This document shows, piece by piece, positions 26,276-34,007 of a stretch of 64,000 nt of DNA. Position numbers and translations under genes: made by a program. The first letter of the stretch is position 1. Every line of letters starts with the position of its first letter. The stretch spans positions 5,146,001 to 5,210,000 of the forward strand of contig NZ_JBNDJK010000001.1 in NCBI RefSeq assembly GCF_050434925.1, in the 5' to 3' direction. The notes beneath the pieces were generated by a model, which saw only the letters and a program-made list of their open reading frames with translations, was not told the origin of the DNA and did no database searches. Source of the DNA: Inquilinus ginsengisoli_B. Its GTDB lineage: Bacteria; Pseudomonadota; Alphaproteobacteria; DSM-16000; Inquilinaceae.

Positions 26276-26339
26276 GGGCCGGGTGCCTCCTTGTCCACAC
26301 CCGGCCAACGCGGCGGCCGCGGCACCGGTTCCGCCCGGA

Positions 26340-26681
26340 TCAGCGGCAGGTGGCCTCGCCGACCTCGATATGGAATCGGCGTGGCCCCGGCGCTGTCGGC
26401 TGGGTGCCACTGGCAGGGTCGTCGACGATGCGGATGTCGAGCGTGCAGGGGCCGGCCTGGACTCGATAGAGATCCTCGCCACGCCGCTCGATTCGGTCGA
26501 TCGGCGCATCGCGCAGCTTCTGGGCCAGATCGTTGCTGTCCAGGACCGCCTGGATCTCCCGCAGCCGCTGCCAGTACGGCGGCAGCGCCGCCCGGGCTTC
26601 GGCCGCGGTGCCGAGGAGCAGCAGGACCGCCGCGCCGGCGACCGCGATGCGGTGGTAGGAGCCGAGAAGAGATGGGATCAT
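26340..26681 (-). CDS. Small secreted protein of unknown function
   Basis: A 113-residue product whose first ~32 residues form a signal peptide (HRIAVAGAAVLLLLGTAAEARA-AL). The mature ~80 residues begin LPPYWQRLREIQAVLDSND, contain a basic/acidic centre and two cysteines (AGPCTLDIRIV and EATCR) that could pair. It lies 25 bp after the stop of the upstream secreted gene (26707-27024) on the same strand, so the two are probably one operon. M14 of the longer frame is taken as the start because it begins the signal peptide. No family recognised. Confidence 0.72.
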   Translation of the reverse strand: MIPSLLGSYHRIAVAGAAVLLLLGTAAEARAALPPYWQRLREIQAVLDSNDLAQKLRDAPIDRIERRGEDLYRVQAGPCTLDIRIVDDPASGTQPTAPGPRRFHIEVGEATCR

Positions 26682-26706
26682 GTCGCGCCTCGTCGCGGCC
26701 CCTGCG

Positions 26707-27024
26707 TCAGGCGCCGACATTCGGGATGAAGAAGCAGCGCATCGACCCGTCCGGCTTGCGGCAGAGCCAGTATTTGTCGTCTTCGCTGAACTGGGCTTGG
26801 TCGGTCGGCACCAACACGCCGGCCGGCCGGACCATATAGCCGTCGGGGCGAACCTGGACGTCGCGGGAAGGGTAGGCGGCGCAGTCGTTCGGCCCGCAGC
26901 AATGCTCGTGCGTGCCGGTCAGGTTCCGGTATTGACCGTTCTGAATCCAAGCCGCCGGTCCATGGGCTGCGGCGCTGCCGGCGGCGATGGCAAGCGCGAC
27001 CACAAACGGAAAGAGGATACGCAT
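26707..27024 (-). CDS. Small secreted cysteine-rich protein (HCCGxxDC type)
   Basis: A 105-residue product with a clear signal peptide (FPFVVALAIAAGSAAA-HG). The short mature domain contains the CCG..DC pattern of a family of alphaproteobacterial exported proteins of unknown role (THEHCCGPNDC), then YWLCRKPDGSMRCFF. Its five cysteines allow two disulphides. GCAGGAGG nine bases upstream supports the ATG at 27024. Family resemblance is from memory and no function is assigned. It leads the two-gene operon with the 26340-26681 gene. Confidence 0.78.
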   Translation of the reverse strand: MRILFPFVVALAIAAGSAAAHGPAAWIQNGQYRNLTGTHEHCCGPNDCAAYPSRDVQVRPDGYMVRPAGVLVPTDQAQFSEDDKYWLCRKPDGSMRCFFIPNVGA

Positions 27025-27066
27025 CGGCGCGACCTCCTGCCAGGGTTGCGGGCGACCGGGCGTCAC

Positions 27067-27558
27067 GCCTGGTCAGCTGGCCCATTGCGGCGGTCCGCAG
27101 CGGACCATGCAGAACAGACAACGCAGCGAACCCGCAGGTTTGTTCCATTGGTCGATGGAGCATTGGACCAAGGGACGGAGTCCGTTCCGCTCTGCCGGGG
27201 TGCCCGGCGGCGACTCCGGCTCTGGCCGGAGCCCGAAGCCGCTGTTCCGGCCGATTGCGAAGGCCGCTCCGGCCCAGGCATTCCGCGACGTTCGCTTTGA
27301 CCTTGACTCTCCGGATGCGCGGGCATACATGGCCGTTGACGCCGGACGAGCCCAGACCCGCCCGGTGCCAATCTCACAACGAGAGACAGATGGACGACCA
27401 CCCTAGTCGTGGCGTCGCCAAGGCCGATCCGGCCGCGGTGACGTCGCCCGAACATCACTGGATCGCACTCGGCCTCGGCCGGGTGGATGGCGTGAGCCGG
27501 ACCTAGGGTCGGAGCGCCGTTCGCCCCGCTTCCGCCGCGTGCGGGAACGGAGCGAACG
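27067..27558. other. 492-bp stretch without a convincing gene
   Basis: Open frames exist on both strands, but none has a coherent protein-like composition or a ribosome site. The least bad is a 38-codon frame at 27390-27506 (MDDHPSRGVAK...), with no support beyond being open. A GC-rich partial inverted repeat lies around 27215-27240 (CTCCGGCTCTGGCCGGAG). The region should hold the divergent promoters of the secreted pair and of the 27559 gene. Confidence 0.4.
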
Positions 27559-27882
27559 ATGAACCTCGCATTTCTCTCCTGCTTCGATCGCCGCCTGCGC
27601 CTGGCGCTGGGCACCGTGATCTCGCCGCGGGCCGAGGCGCTGGCCGCCCTGCCGCGCTTCCGCAACCGCGACCTGCGCCACGACCCGGTCCGGGACGAGG
27701 ACAAGGTGCTGCTGCGCTGGATCCGCGACCCCGAGACCGGCAAGATCGCCGCCCGCTGGGACGAGCCGGCGGCCGCAGCGCCGGCCCCGGCCGCGCCGGT
27801 CGATGACCTGGCCGAGCACCGCGCCCGCCGGGCGCAGCGCTACCGTTCGCGTTTCGTCTGGACCGACCGCCGCAGCGCCTGA
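27559..27882 (+). CDS. Small basic hypothetical protein
   Basis: A 107-residue protein, Arg-rich (RRLRLALG, RFRNRDLRHDPVRDEDK, RARRAQRYRSRF), with a central WIRDPETGKIAARWDEP segment that looks like a short beta hairpin and a Pro/Ala linker before the basic tail. A GGAGCG site lies eight bases before the ATG. No signal peptide, no known domain seen. It is followed by a terminator-like hairpin at 27904 and then the rpsB leader, so it is probably a single-gene transcript. Confidence 0.6.
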   Translation: MNLAFLSCFDRRLRLALGTVISPRAEALAALPRFRNRDLRHDPVRDEDKVLLRWIRDPETGKIAARWDEPAAAAPAPAAPVDDLAEHRARRAQRYRSRFVWTDRRSA

Positions 27883-27903
27883 GCCGCGGCGGTCGACGCC
27901 GGT

Positions 27904-27929
27904 CCGGGCGCTTGCCCGGGCTTGCTTTT
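27904..27929 (+). terminator. Hairpin terminator before rpsB
   Basis: Stem CCGGGC / GCCCGG with loop GCTT, followed by GCTTGCTTTT. It separates the small basic gene from rpsB; the remaining ~170 bp is the rpsB leader and promoter region. Confidence 0.6.
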
Positions 27930-28099
27930 CCCCGGCGCAGGGCGTATCAACCGCGCCGTCGTCAACCCCACACGCGGGCATCGCGGCCTGCCACGGCAGT
28001 GGCTCGGTCGCTCCGGTGCTTTTCGTCATATCCGCAATCCGCGGTACGGCGAGAGGCAAGGCCCGCGGCGGAATAACCGGAAAAAGGACCTTCCGACCC

Positions 28100-28894
28100 A
28101 TGGCTACGCCAACCTTCACCATGCGCCAGCTCCTCGAGGCCGGCGCCCATTTCGGCCACCACACCCGCCGCTGGAACCCGAAGATGGCGCCGTTCATCTT
28201 CGGCGTGCGCAACGGCGTGCACATCATCGACCTCGAGCAGACCGTGCCGATGCTGCACCGGGCGCTCGACGCGGTCCGTGACGTCGTCGCCAATGGCGGC
28301 CGCGTGCTGTTCGTCGGCACCAAGCGCCAGGCGGCGGACAAGATCGCCGACGCAGCCAAGCGCTGCGGCCAGTACTACGTCAACCACCGCTGGCTCGGCG
28401 GCATGCTGACCAACTGGAAGACGGTGTCGCAGTCGATCAAGCGCCTGAAGGAGATGGACGAGCAGCTCAACCAGGGCGCGGTCGGCCTGACCAAGAAGGA
28501 GCAGCTGACCCTGACCCGCGAGCGCGACAAGCTCGAGAAGGCGCTGGGCGGCATCCGCGACATGGGCGGCCTGCCCGACATCCTGGTCATCATCGACACC
28601 AACAAGGAGTCGATCGCGGTCCTGGAAGCCGCCAAGCTCGGCATCCCGGTCGTGGCCGTGCTGGACAGCAACTCCAGCCCCGACGGCATCACCTTCCCGG
28701 TGCCGGGCAATGACGACGCGCTGCGCGCGATCGAGCTCTATTGCGAGCTGTTCTCCGGCTCGGTGATCGCCGGCATCCAGGCCGAGATGAGCGCCAGCGG
28801 CGCCGATGTCGGCGAGATGGAGGAGGCCCCGGCCGAGGAGGCGCTGCCGCCGCCGGCGGCCGAGACCGGCGAGGCGGAGCAGCCGGCCGCCTGA
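28100..28894 (+). CDS. rpsB: 30S ribosomal protein S2
   Basis: Small-subunit protein S2, 264 residues. FTMRQLLEAGAHFGHHTRRWNPKM, the GVHIIDLEQTVPML segment and YYVNHRWLGGMLTNW are diagnostic, as is PDILVIIDTNKE followed by VLDSNSSPDGITFPVPGNDDA. The C-terminus carries an Ala/Glu/Pro-rich extension typical of alphaproteobacteria. The ATG at 28100 starts MATPTFTM, with AAAGGA upstream; the longer frame to 27803 crosses another gene. It is followed by tsf after 104 bp, with a hairpin between them, the conserved rpsB-tsf arrangement. Confidence 0.98.
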   Translation: MATPTFTMRQLLEAGAHFGHHTRRWNPKMAPFIFGVRNGVHIIDLEQTVPMLHRALDAVRDVVANGGRVLFVGTKRQAADKIADAAKRCGQYYVNHRWLGGMLTNWKTVSQSIKRLKEMDEQLNQGAVGLTKKEQLTLTRERDKLEKALGGIRDMGGLPDILVIIDTNKESIAVLEAAKLGIPVVAVLDSNSSPDGITFPVPGNDDALRAIELYCELFSGSVIAGIQAEMSASGADVGEMEEAPAEEALPPPAAETGEAEQPAA

Positions 28895-28908
28895 GCCGAG
28901 AGCGAACC

Positions 28909-28935
28909 AGGGGCGGCCCAGAAAGCCGCCCCTTT
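28909..28935 (+). terminator. rpsB-tsf intercistronic hairpin (attenuating terminator)
   Basis: Perfect 9-bp stem AGGGGCGGC / GCCGCCCCT (28909-28917 and 28925-28933), seven-base loop, short T tail. Its position, 14 bp after the rpsB stop and 63 bp before tsf, suggests partial termination so that S2 is made in excess of EF-Ts. Confidence 0.65.
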
Positions 28936-28998
28936 CTGTCGATGAGGGTGCCTGCGACCGGTGGGGCGCGGCGCCGAACGAACGGATGCGAGGACGAT

Positions 28999-29925
28999 AT
29001 GGCCGAGATCACCGCGGCGCTGGTGAAGGAGCTTCGTGAGAAGACCGGCGCCGGTATGATGGATTGCAAGAAGGCATTGGGCGAGAGCGGCGGCGACCTG
29101 GAGGCCGCGGTCGACTGGCTGCGCAAGAAGGGCCTTGCGGCCGCCGCGAAGAAGGCCGGGCGTGTCGCGGCCGAGGGCCTGATCGGCGCTGCCGTCGAGG
29201 GCACCCGGGGCGCGCTGGTCGAGGTCAATTCCGAGACCGATTTCGTGTCGCGCAACGACAAGTTCCAGGGCCTCGTTTCGACCCTGGCCGGGCTTGCTCT
29301 CAAGGCGAATGGCGACGTCGAGGCGCTGGCCGCCAGCGCCTATCCCGGCACCGGCCGCACCGCCGCAGAGGAGGTGACCCATCTGATCGCCACTATCGGC
29401 GAGAACATCAGCCTGCGCCGCAGCGCCGCCCTGTCGGTGTCGGACGGCGTCGTCGCCGCCTATGTCCACAGCCCGGTGGCCGCCGGCCTCGGCAAGATCG
29501 GCGTTCTGGTGGCGCTGGAATCGACCGGCGACAAGGCCAAGCTCGAGGCGTTCGGCAAGCAGATCGCGATGCATGTCGCGGCGGCCCGGCCGGACGCGCT
29601 GCACATCGCCGACGTCGATGCCAGCAACCTCGAGCGCGAGCGCGCCGTGCTGGTTGAGCAGGCCCGTGCCAGCGGCAAGCCCGAGGCGATCATCGAGAAG
29701 ATGGTCGAGGGCCGGATCCGCAAGTACTACGAGGAAGTGGTTCTGCACGAGCAGGTCTGGGTGCTGGACGGCGAGACCAAGGTCCGCAAGGCGATCGAGG
29801 ATGCCGCCAAGGATGCCGGCGCCCCGGTCAGCGTGACCGGCTTCGTCCGCTTCGTGCTCGGTGAGGGCATCGAGAAGGAGCAGGGTGACTTCGCGGCGGA
29901 AGTGGCGGCCACGCTCGGCCGCTGA
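28999..29925 (+). CDS. tsf: Elongation factor Ts
   Basis: Nucleotide-exchange factor for EF-Tu. The 308 residues have the N-terminal UBA-like helix bundle (ALVKELREKTGAGMMDCKKALGESGGDLEAAVDWLRKKG). The core has VEVNSETDFVSRN and the paired ferredoxin-like lobes (VVAAYVHSPVAAGLGKIGVLVALES; AMHVAAARPDALHI). RKYYEEVVLHEQVWV and TGFVRFVLGEGIEK close the protein. The ATG at 28999 is chosen from the family start MAEITAALVKELR; the frame open to 28741 runs through rpsB. It is followed 43 bp later by pyrH in the usual tsf-pyrH-frr-uppS order. Confidence 0.98.
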   Translation: MAEITAALVKELREKTGAGMMDCKKALGESGGDLEAAVDWLRKKGLAAAAKKAGRVAAEGLIGAAVEGTRGALVEVNSETDFVSRNDKFQGLVSTLAGLALKANGDVEALAASAYPGTGRTAAEEVTHLIATIGENISLRRSAALSVSDGVVAAYVHSPVAAGLGKIGVLVALESTGDKAKLEAFGKQIAMHVAAARPDALHIADVDASNLERERAVLVEQARASGKPEAIIEKMVEGRIRKYYEEVVLHEQVWVLDGETKVRKAIEDAAKDAGAPVSVTGFVRFVLGEGIEKEQGDFAAEVAATLGR

Positions 29926-29968
29926 GCCGAACGGGAACAGATTGGCGGCGCTGAGGGAGTGGAGCGAC

Positions 29969-30694
29969 ATGGCGAAAGCGGCCCAGTATCGACGGGTGCT
30001 GTTGAAGATTTCCGGGGAGGCCCTGATGGGCGACCGGGATTACGGCATCGACCCGAAGATGGTGGAGCGCATCGCCGATGATGTCGCCCAGGTCCATTCC
30101 CTCGGCGTCGAGATCTGCATGGTGGTCGGCGGCGGCAACATCTTCCGCGGCATCAGCGGCGCCGCCTCCGGCATCGAGCGGGCGACCGCCGACTACATGG
30201 GCATGCTGGCCACGGTGATGAACGGCCTGGCGCTGCAGAGCGCCTGCGAGCACAAGGGCCTGCACACCCGCGTGGTCTCGGCCATCCCGATGCAGACCGT
30301 GTGCGAGCCCTATATCCGGCGCCGGGCGATCCGGCACATGGAGAAGGGCCGCGTCGTCATCTTCGTCGGAGGCACCGGCAACCCGTTCTTCACCACCGAC
30401 ACCGGCGCCGCGCTGCGGGCCTCGGAGATGGGCTGCGACGCCTTGCTCATGGGCAAGCAGGTCGATGGCGTCTACGACGCCGACCCGCTCAAGGTCGAAG
30501 GGGCCAAGCGTTTCGATCGCTTGACCTACATGGATGTGCTGGCGAAAGATCTCCGCGTCATGGATCATGCGGCGATCTCGCTGGCCCGTGAAAACAAGAT
30601 CCCGATCCTGGTCTTCTCCATCAACGAGCATGGCGCGTTTGCGGAGGTGGTCGCGGGGCAGGGGCGCTACACCATCGTGACCGAGGAGGGCTGA
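29969..30694 (+). CDS. pyrH: UMP kinase
   Basis: Phosphorylates UMP to UDP in pyrimidine nucleotide synthesis; bacterial hexameric type. The 241 residues show VLLKISGEALMGDRDYGIDP at the N-terminus, MVVGGGNIFRG and ATADYMGMLATVMNGLALQ in the nucleotide-binding core. FVGGTGNPFFTTDTGAALRASEMG is the ATP/UMP loop, followed by VDGVYDADP. The ATG at 29969 gives the normal start with GGAGCG just upstream. The frr GTG follows two bases after its stop, so the pair is tightly linked. Confidence 0.98.
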   Translation: MAKAAQYRRVLLKISGEALMGDRDYGIDPKMVERIADDVAQVHSLGVEICMVVGGGNIFRGISGAASGIERATADYMGMLATVMNGLALQSACEHKGLHTRVVSAIPMQTVCEPYIRRRAIRHMEKGRVVIFVGGTGNPFFTTDTGAALRASEMGCDALLMGKQVDGVYDADPLKVEGAKRFDRLTYMDVLAKDLRVMDHAAISLARENKIPILVFSINEHGAFAEVVAGQGRYTIVTEEG

Positions 30695-30696
30695 GC

Positions 30697-31254
30697 GTGG
30701 CCAAAGCCGATCTCGACGACATCTCCCGCCGCATGGCGGGTGCTCTGGAGTCCCTGCGCAAGGATCTGGCCGGTCTCCGCACCGGCCGCGCCAGCATCAG
30801 CCTGCTCGAGCCGATCACGGTCGACGTCTACGGCGCCCAGATGCCGCTGAACCAGGTCGGCACCATCGGCGTGCCCGAGCCGCGCATGCTGACCGTCACG
30901 GTCTGGGACCGCAGCGCGGTCAAGTCGGTGGAGAAGGCGATCCGCGATTCCGGCCTGGGCCTGAACCCGCAGACCGAGGGCCAGACCGTGCGCGTGCCGC
31001 TGCCGGAGCTGAGCGAGGAGCGCCGGCGTGAGCTGACCAAGGTCGCCGGCAAATATGCTGAGGCCGCCCGCGTCGCGGTGCGCAACGTCCGCCGTGACGG
31101 GATGGACTCGCTGAAGCGCGCCGAGAAGGACCACGAGATCTCCGAGGACGAGCACAAGCGCTTGGCCGACAAGATCCAGGCTCTGACCGACAGCCGTATC
31201 CGCGAGATCGACGACGTGGCGGCGCAGAAGGAAAAAGAGATCCTTCAGGTCTGA
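30697..31254 (+). CDS. frr: Ribosome recycling factor
   Basis: Splits post-termination ribosomes with EF-G. The 185 residues match the family exactly in length: the long helix at the N-terminus (ISRRMAGALESLRKDLAGLRTGRAS), the beta domain (LEPITVDVYGAQMPLNQVGTIGVPEPRMLTVTVWD) and the helical C-terminus (RRELTKVAGKYAEAARVAVRNVRRDGMD ... ISEDEHKRLADKIQ). It starts with GTG at 30697, two bases after the pyrH stop, and has CCGAGGAGGG just upstream. uppS follows after eight bases. Confidence 0.98.
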   Translation: MAKADLDDISRRMAGALESLRKDLAGLRTGRASISLLEPITVDVYGAQMPLNQVGTIGVPEPRMLTVTVWDRSAVKSVEKAIRDSGLGLNPQTEGQTVRVPLPELSEERRRELTKVAGKYAEAARVAVRNVRRDGMDSLKRAEKDHEISEDEHKRLADKIQALTDSRIREIDDVAAQKEKEILQV

Positions 31255-31262
31255 GCACCGGG

Positions 31263-31997
31263 ATGCACCGTTTCGCCCCCAAGGCCGAGGACCAGCCCGC
31301 GCTCCATGTCGCGATCATCATGGATGGCAACGGTCGCTGGGCGACCGGCCGCGGCCTGCCGCGCACGCTGGGCCATCGCAAGGGCATCGACGCCGTGCAG
31401 CGGACGATCGACGCGTCGATCGAGCTCGGCGTCGGCTATCTGACGCTGTTCGGCTTCTCGACCGAGAACTGGCGCCGGCCGATCCTCGAGGTCGGCGAGC
31501 TGATGAAGCTGCTGCGCTTCTTCCTGCGCGGTGAGCTCAAGGCCCTGCACAAGAAGGGCGTGCGGCTGCGCTTCATCGGCGACCGCGACCGGCTGGCGCC
31601 GGACATCGTCGACCTGCTGGCCGAGAGCGAGACGCTGACCCAGGGCAACACCCGGCTGAACCTCACCGTTGCGCTCAGCTACGGCGCCCGGCAGGAGATC
31701 ACCGAGGCGGCGCGCCGGGTGGCACGCGAGGTCGCCTCGGGCGCCCTGTCGCCGGAGGCGATCGACGAGGGGCTGTTCGCCGGCCGCCTGTTCACCGCCG
31801 ACCTGCCCGACCCAGACCTGATCATCCGCACCAGCGGCGAGCAGCGGATCAGCAACTTCCTGCTGTGGCAGGCGGCCTATGCCGAGCTGATCTTCATCGA
31901 CACGCTGTGGCCGGATTTCGGCCATGCCGATCTCGAGGCCGCCCTCGCCGAGTTCCGGCGGCGGGAACGTCGCTATGGCGCTGTCGGTGGCCAATAG
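31263..31997 (+). CDS. uppS: Isoprenyl transferase (di-trans,poly-cis-undecaprenyl-diphosphate synthase type)
   Basis: Adds isopentenyl units in cis to make undecaprenyl diphosphate, the lipid carrier for peptidoglycan and lipopolysaccharide. The 244 residues show the catalytic HVAIIMDGNGRWA (D21), HRKGIDAVQ, LTLFGFSTENWRRP and, near the end, DLIIRTSGEQRISNFLLWQAAYAELIF. The ATG at 31263 lies eight bases after the frr stop. The 3' end overlaps the cdsA start by 23 bp in another frame, so translation of cdsA is probably coupled. Confidence 0.97.
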   Translation: MHRFAPKAEDQPALHVAIIMDGNGRWATGRGLPRTLGHRKGIDAVQRTIDASIELGVGYLTLFGFSTENWRRPILEVGELMKLLRFFLRGELKALHKKGVRLRFIGDRDRLAPDIVDLLAESETLTQGNTRLNLTVALSYGARQEITEAARRVAREVASGALSPEAIDEGLFAGRLFTADLPDPDLIIRTSGEQRISNFLLWQAAYAELIFIDTLWPDFGHADLEAALAEFRRRERRYGAVGGQ

Positions 31998-32802
31998 CCC
32001 CCAGGTCAGGCGCAGCAACCTCTCGCTGCGGATCGTCTCCAGCCTCGTTCTCGGACCGCTGATCCTCGCCGCCGTCTATGTCGGCCAATGGGAATTCGCG
32101 GTCGTCGTCGCGCTGCTCGGCATGCTCGGGGTCGACGAATGGCTGCGGCTGGTGCTGCGGCGGCCGCCGCCCGGCTGGGTCCGGCTCCTGGCCGGCATCG
32201 CCATCCTTGCCGTGACCATCGCCACGGGCTGCGCCGGCGCCGTCGTCGGCCTGGTCGTGCTGGCCGCGGCAACGGTGGCCTTCGACGTCGTGGTCAATCT
32301 GCGCCTCGGTACGCCCGGCCGGATGCCGGCGCTGGGCCTGCCTTATCTCGGCCTGACCGTGGTCGCGCTGCTGCATCTGCGCCAGGACGGCTGGCAGCCG
32401 GTGCTGTGGCTGCTGCTGGTGGTCTGGGCCACGGATATCGGCGGCTACATCTTCGGCCGCTGGATCGGCGGGCCGAAGCTGGCGCCGCGGCTGAGCCCGA
32501 AGAAGACCTGGGCCGGGCTGATCGGCGGGGCCGGACTGGCGGCCGTGGCCGGCGCCGCCGCGATCGCGGTGCTGCATCGCGCCGGCGCGGCGGTCCTGGC
32601 CGTACCTGCCGCCGCCGCGCTCGCCCTGCTGGCCCAGGCCGGCGATCTCGCCGAATCCGCGGTCAAGCGCCATTACGGGGTCAAGGACAGCGGCAACCTG
32701 ATTCCCGGCCATGGCGGCGTGCTCGACCGGATCGACGGCCTGCTGGCCGCGGCGCCGGTCTTTACCTTGTTCACAGCCCTTTTGGATGCATCGTTCAGAT
32801 GA
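31975..32802 (+). CDS. cdsA: Phosphatidate cytidylyltransferase
   Basis: Makes CDP-diacylglycerol from phosphatidate and CTP, the branch point of phospholipid synthesis, in the inner membrane. The 275 residues have about eight hydrophobic segments (IVSSLVLGPLILAAVYVG, FAVVVALLGMLGV, and others to the C-terminus). The family signature is S-x3-KR...KD...PGHGG-x3-DR-x-D (SAVKRHYGVKDSGNLIPGHGGVLDRIDG). The ATG at 31975 is chosen over 31924 because it starts MALSVANSPQVRRSNLSLRI, leaving a 23-bp overlap with uppS. The stop overlaps the dxr start as ATGA (32799-32802). Confidence 0.96.
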   Translation: MALSVANSPQVRRSNLSLRIVSSLVLGPLILAAVYVGQWEFAVVVALLGMLGVDEWLRLVLRRPPPGWVRLLAGIAILAVTIATGCAGAVVGLVVLAAATVAFDVVVNLRLGTPGRMPALGLPYLGLTVVALLHLRQDGWQPVLWLLLVVWATDIGGYIFGRWIGGPKLAPRLSPKKTWAGLIGGAGLAAVAGAAAIAVLHRAGAAVLAVPAAAALALLAQAGDLAESAVKRHYGVKDSGNLIPGHGGVLDRIDGLLAAAPVFTLFTALLDASFR

Positions 32803-33959
32803 TCTCGGCCCCGTCCGCGGACGCCCCGCGCTCCGTCACCATCCTCGGCGCCACCGGCTCGGTCGGCGCCAGCACCGTCGACCTGATCGGCCGGTCGCCG
32901 GAGCGCTTCACGGTCGAGGCGGTGACCGCCAACAAGGATGCGGAGCGGCTGGCGGCGATCGCCCGGCAACTCGGTGCCCGCTACGCCGCGGTGGCGGATG
33001 AGGCGGCCTATCCGGCGCTGAAGGCGGCCCTGTCCGGCAGCGGCATCGAGGCGGCTGGCGGCGCCGGGGCGGTGGTGGCGGCGGCGGCGTTGCCTGCCGA
33101 ATGGGTGATGGGCGCCATCGTCGGCGCCGCCGGGCTGCAGCCGATCCTGACCGCGATCCGGCGCGGCGCGATGGTCGCCTTCGCCAACAAGGAGTGCCTG
33201 GTCTGCGCCGGCGAGCTGATGATGGCCGAGGTGCGGCGGCACGGCGCCACGCTGCTGCCGGTCGACAGCGAGCACAACGCCATCTTCCAGGTGTTGCAGC
33301 CCGGCGCGAAGGTGCGGCGGCTGATCCTGACTGCCTCCGGCGGGCCGTTCCGGGAATGGACGCGCGACCAGATGGCGGCCGCGACGCCGGCCCAGGCCGT
33401 CGCCCATCCGAACTGGAGCATGGGTGCCAAGATCTCGGTCGACAGCGCCACCCTGATGAACAAGGGGCTCGAGCTGATCGAGGCGTCGCATCTCTTCGCC
33501 ATGCCGGAGGACAAGATCGAGATCGTGGTCCATCCGCAATCGGTGATCCACAGCCTGGTCGACTATGCCGACGGCTCGGTGCTGGCCCAGCTCGGCGTGC
33601 CCGACATGCGGGTGCCGATCGCCTACACCCTGGCCTGGCCCGAGCGGATGGAGACGCCCTGCGCCGCGCTGGACCTGGCCAAGATCGCCCGGCTCGACTT
33701 CCAGGAACCGGATCCGGAGCGGTTCCCGGCGTTGCGGCTGACCCGGGAATGCCTGCGGCAAGGTGGCTCAGCCGCGACCGTGCTGAATGCCGCCAACGAG
33801 GTGGCCGTAGCGGCGTTCCTGGAGGGGCGGATCGGCTTCCTCGACATCGAGCGGATCGTCGAGGGCACCCTTGCCATGATTCCGGCACAAGCTGTGGCGA
33901 CTCTGGACGAGATGTTCGCAATCGACGCCGCGGCGCGACGGCACGCCGCTGCGCTTTGA
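32799..33959 (+). CDS. dxr: 1-deoxy-D-xylulose-5-phosphate reductoisomerase
   Basis: Converts DXP to methylerythritol phosphate with NADPH, the committed step of the non-mevalonate isoprenoid pathway that feeds uppS two genes upstream. The 386 residues show the NADP motif LGATGSVGASTVDL, the nucleotide-binding VTANKDAERLA and AFANKECLVCAGEL. The metal/substrate motif is PVDSEHNAIFQ, followed by LTASGGPFREW, HPNWSMGAKISVDSATLMNKGLELIEASHLF and VVHPQSVIHSLVDY. The ATGA overlap with cdsA fixes the start at 32799. rseP follows after 48 bp. Confidence 0.98.
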   Translation: MISAPSADAPRSVTILGATGSVGASTVDLIGRSPERFTVEAVTANKDAERLAAIARQLGARYAAVADEAAYPALKAALSGSGIEAAGGAGAVVAAAALPAEWVMGAIVGAAGLQPILTAIRRGAMVAFANKECLVCAGELMMAEVRRHGATLLPVDSEHNAIFQVLQPGAKVRRLILTASGGPFREWTRDQMAAATPAQAVAHPNWSMGAKISVDSATLMNKGLELIEASHLFAMPEDKIEIVVHPQSVIHSLVDYADGSVLAQLGVPDMRVPIAYTLAWPERMETPCAALDLAKIARLDFQEPDPERFPALRLTRECLRQGGSAATVLNAANEVAVAAFLEGRIGFLDIERIVEGTLAMIPAQAVATLDEMFAIDAAARRHAAAL

Positions 33960-34007
33960 AATCGCGGGCGAGCGGGCCCACATAGGCCCTCTGGCCGAGA
34001 GGTACGT

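Noticed and set aside
27390..27506. 38-codon ORF MDDHPSRGVAK...
   Set aside because: No ribosome site and no protein-like conservation cue; left as an unassigned stretch.
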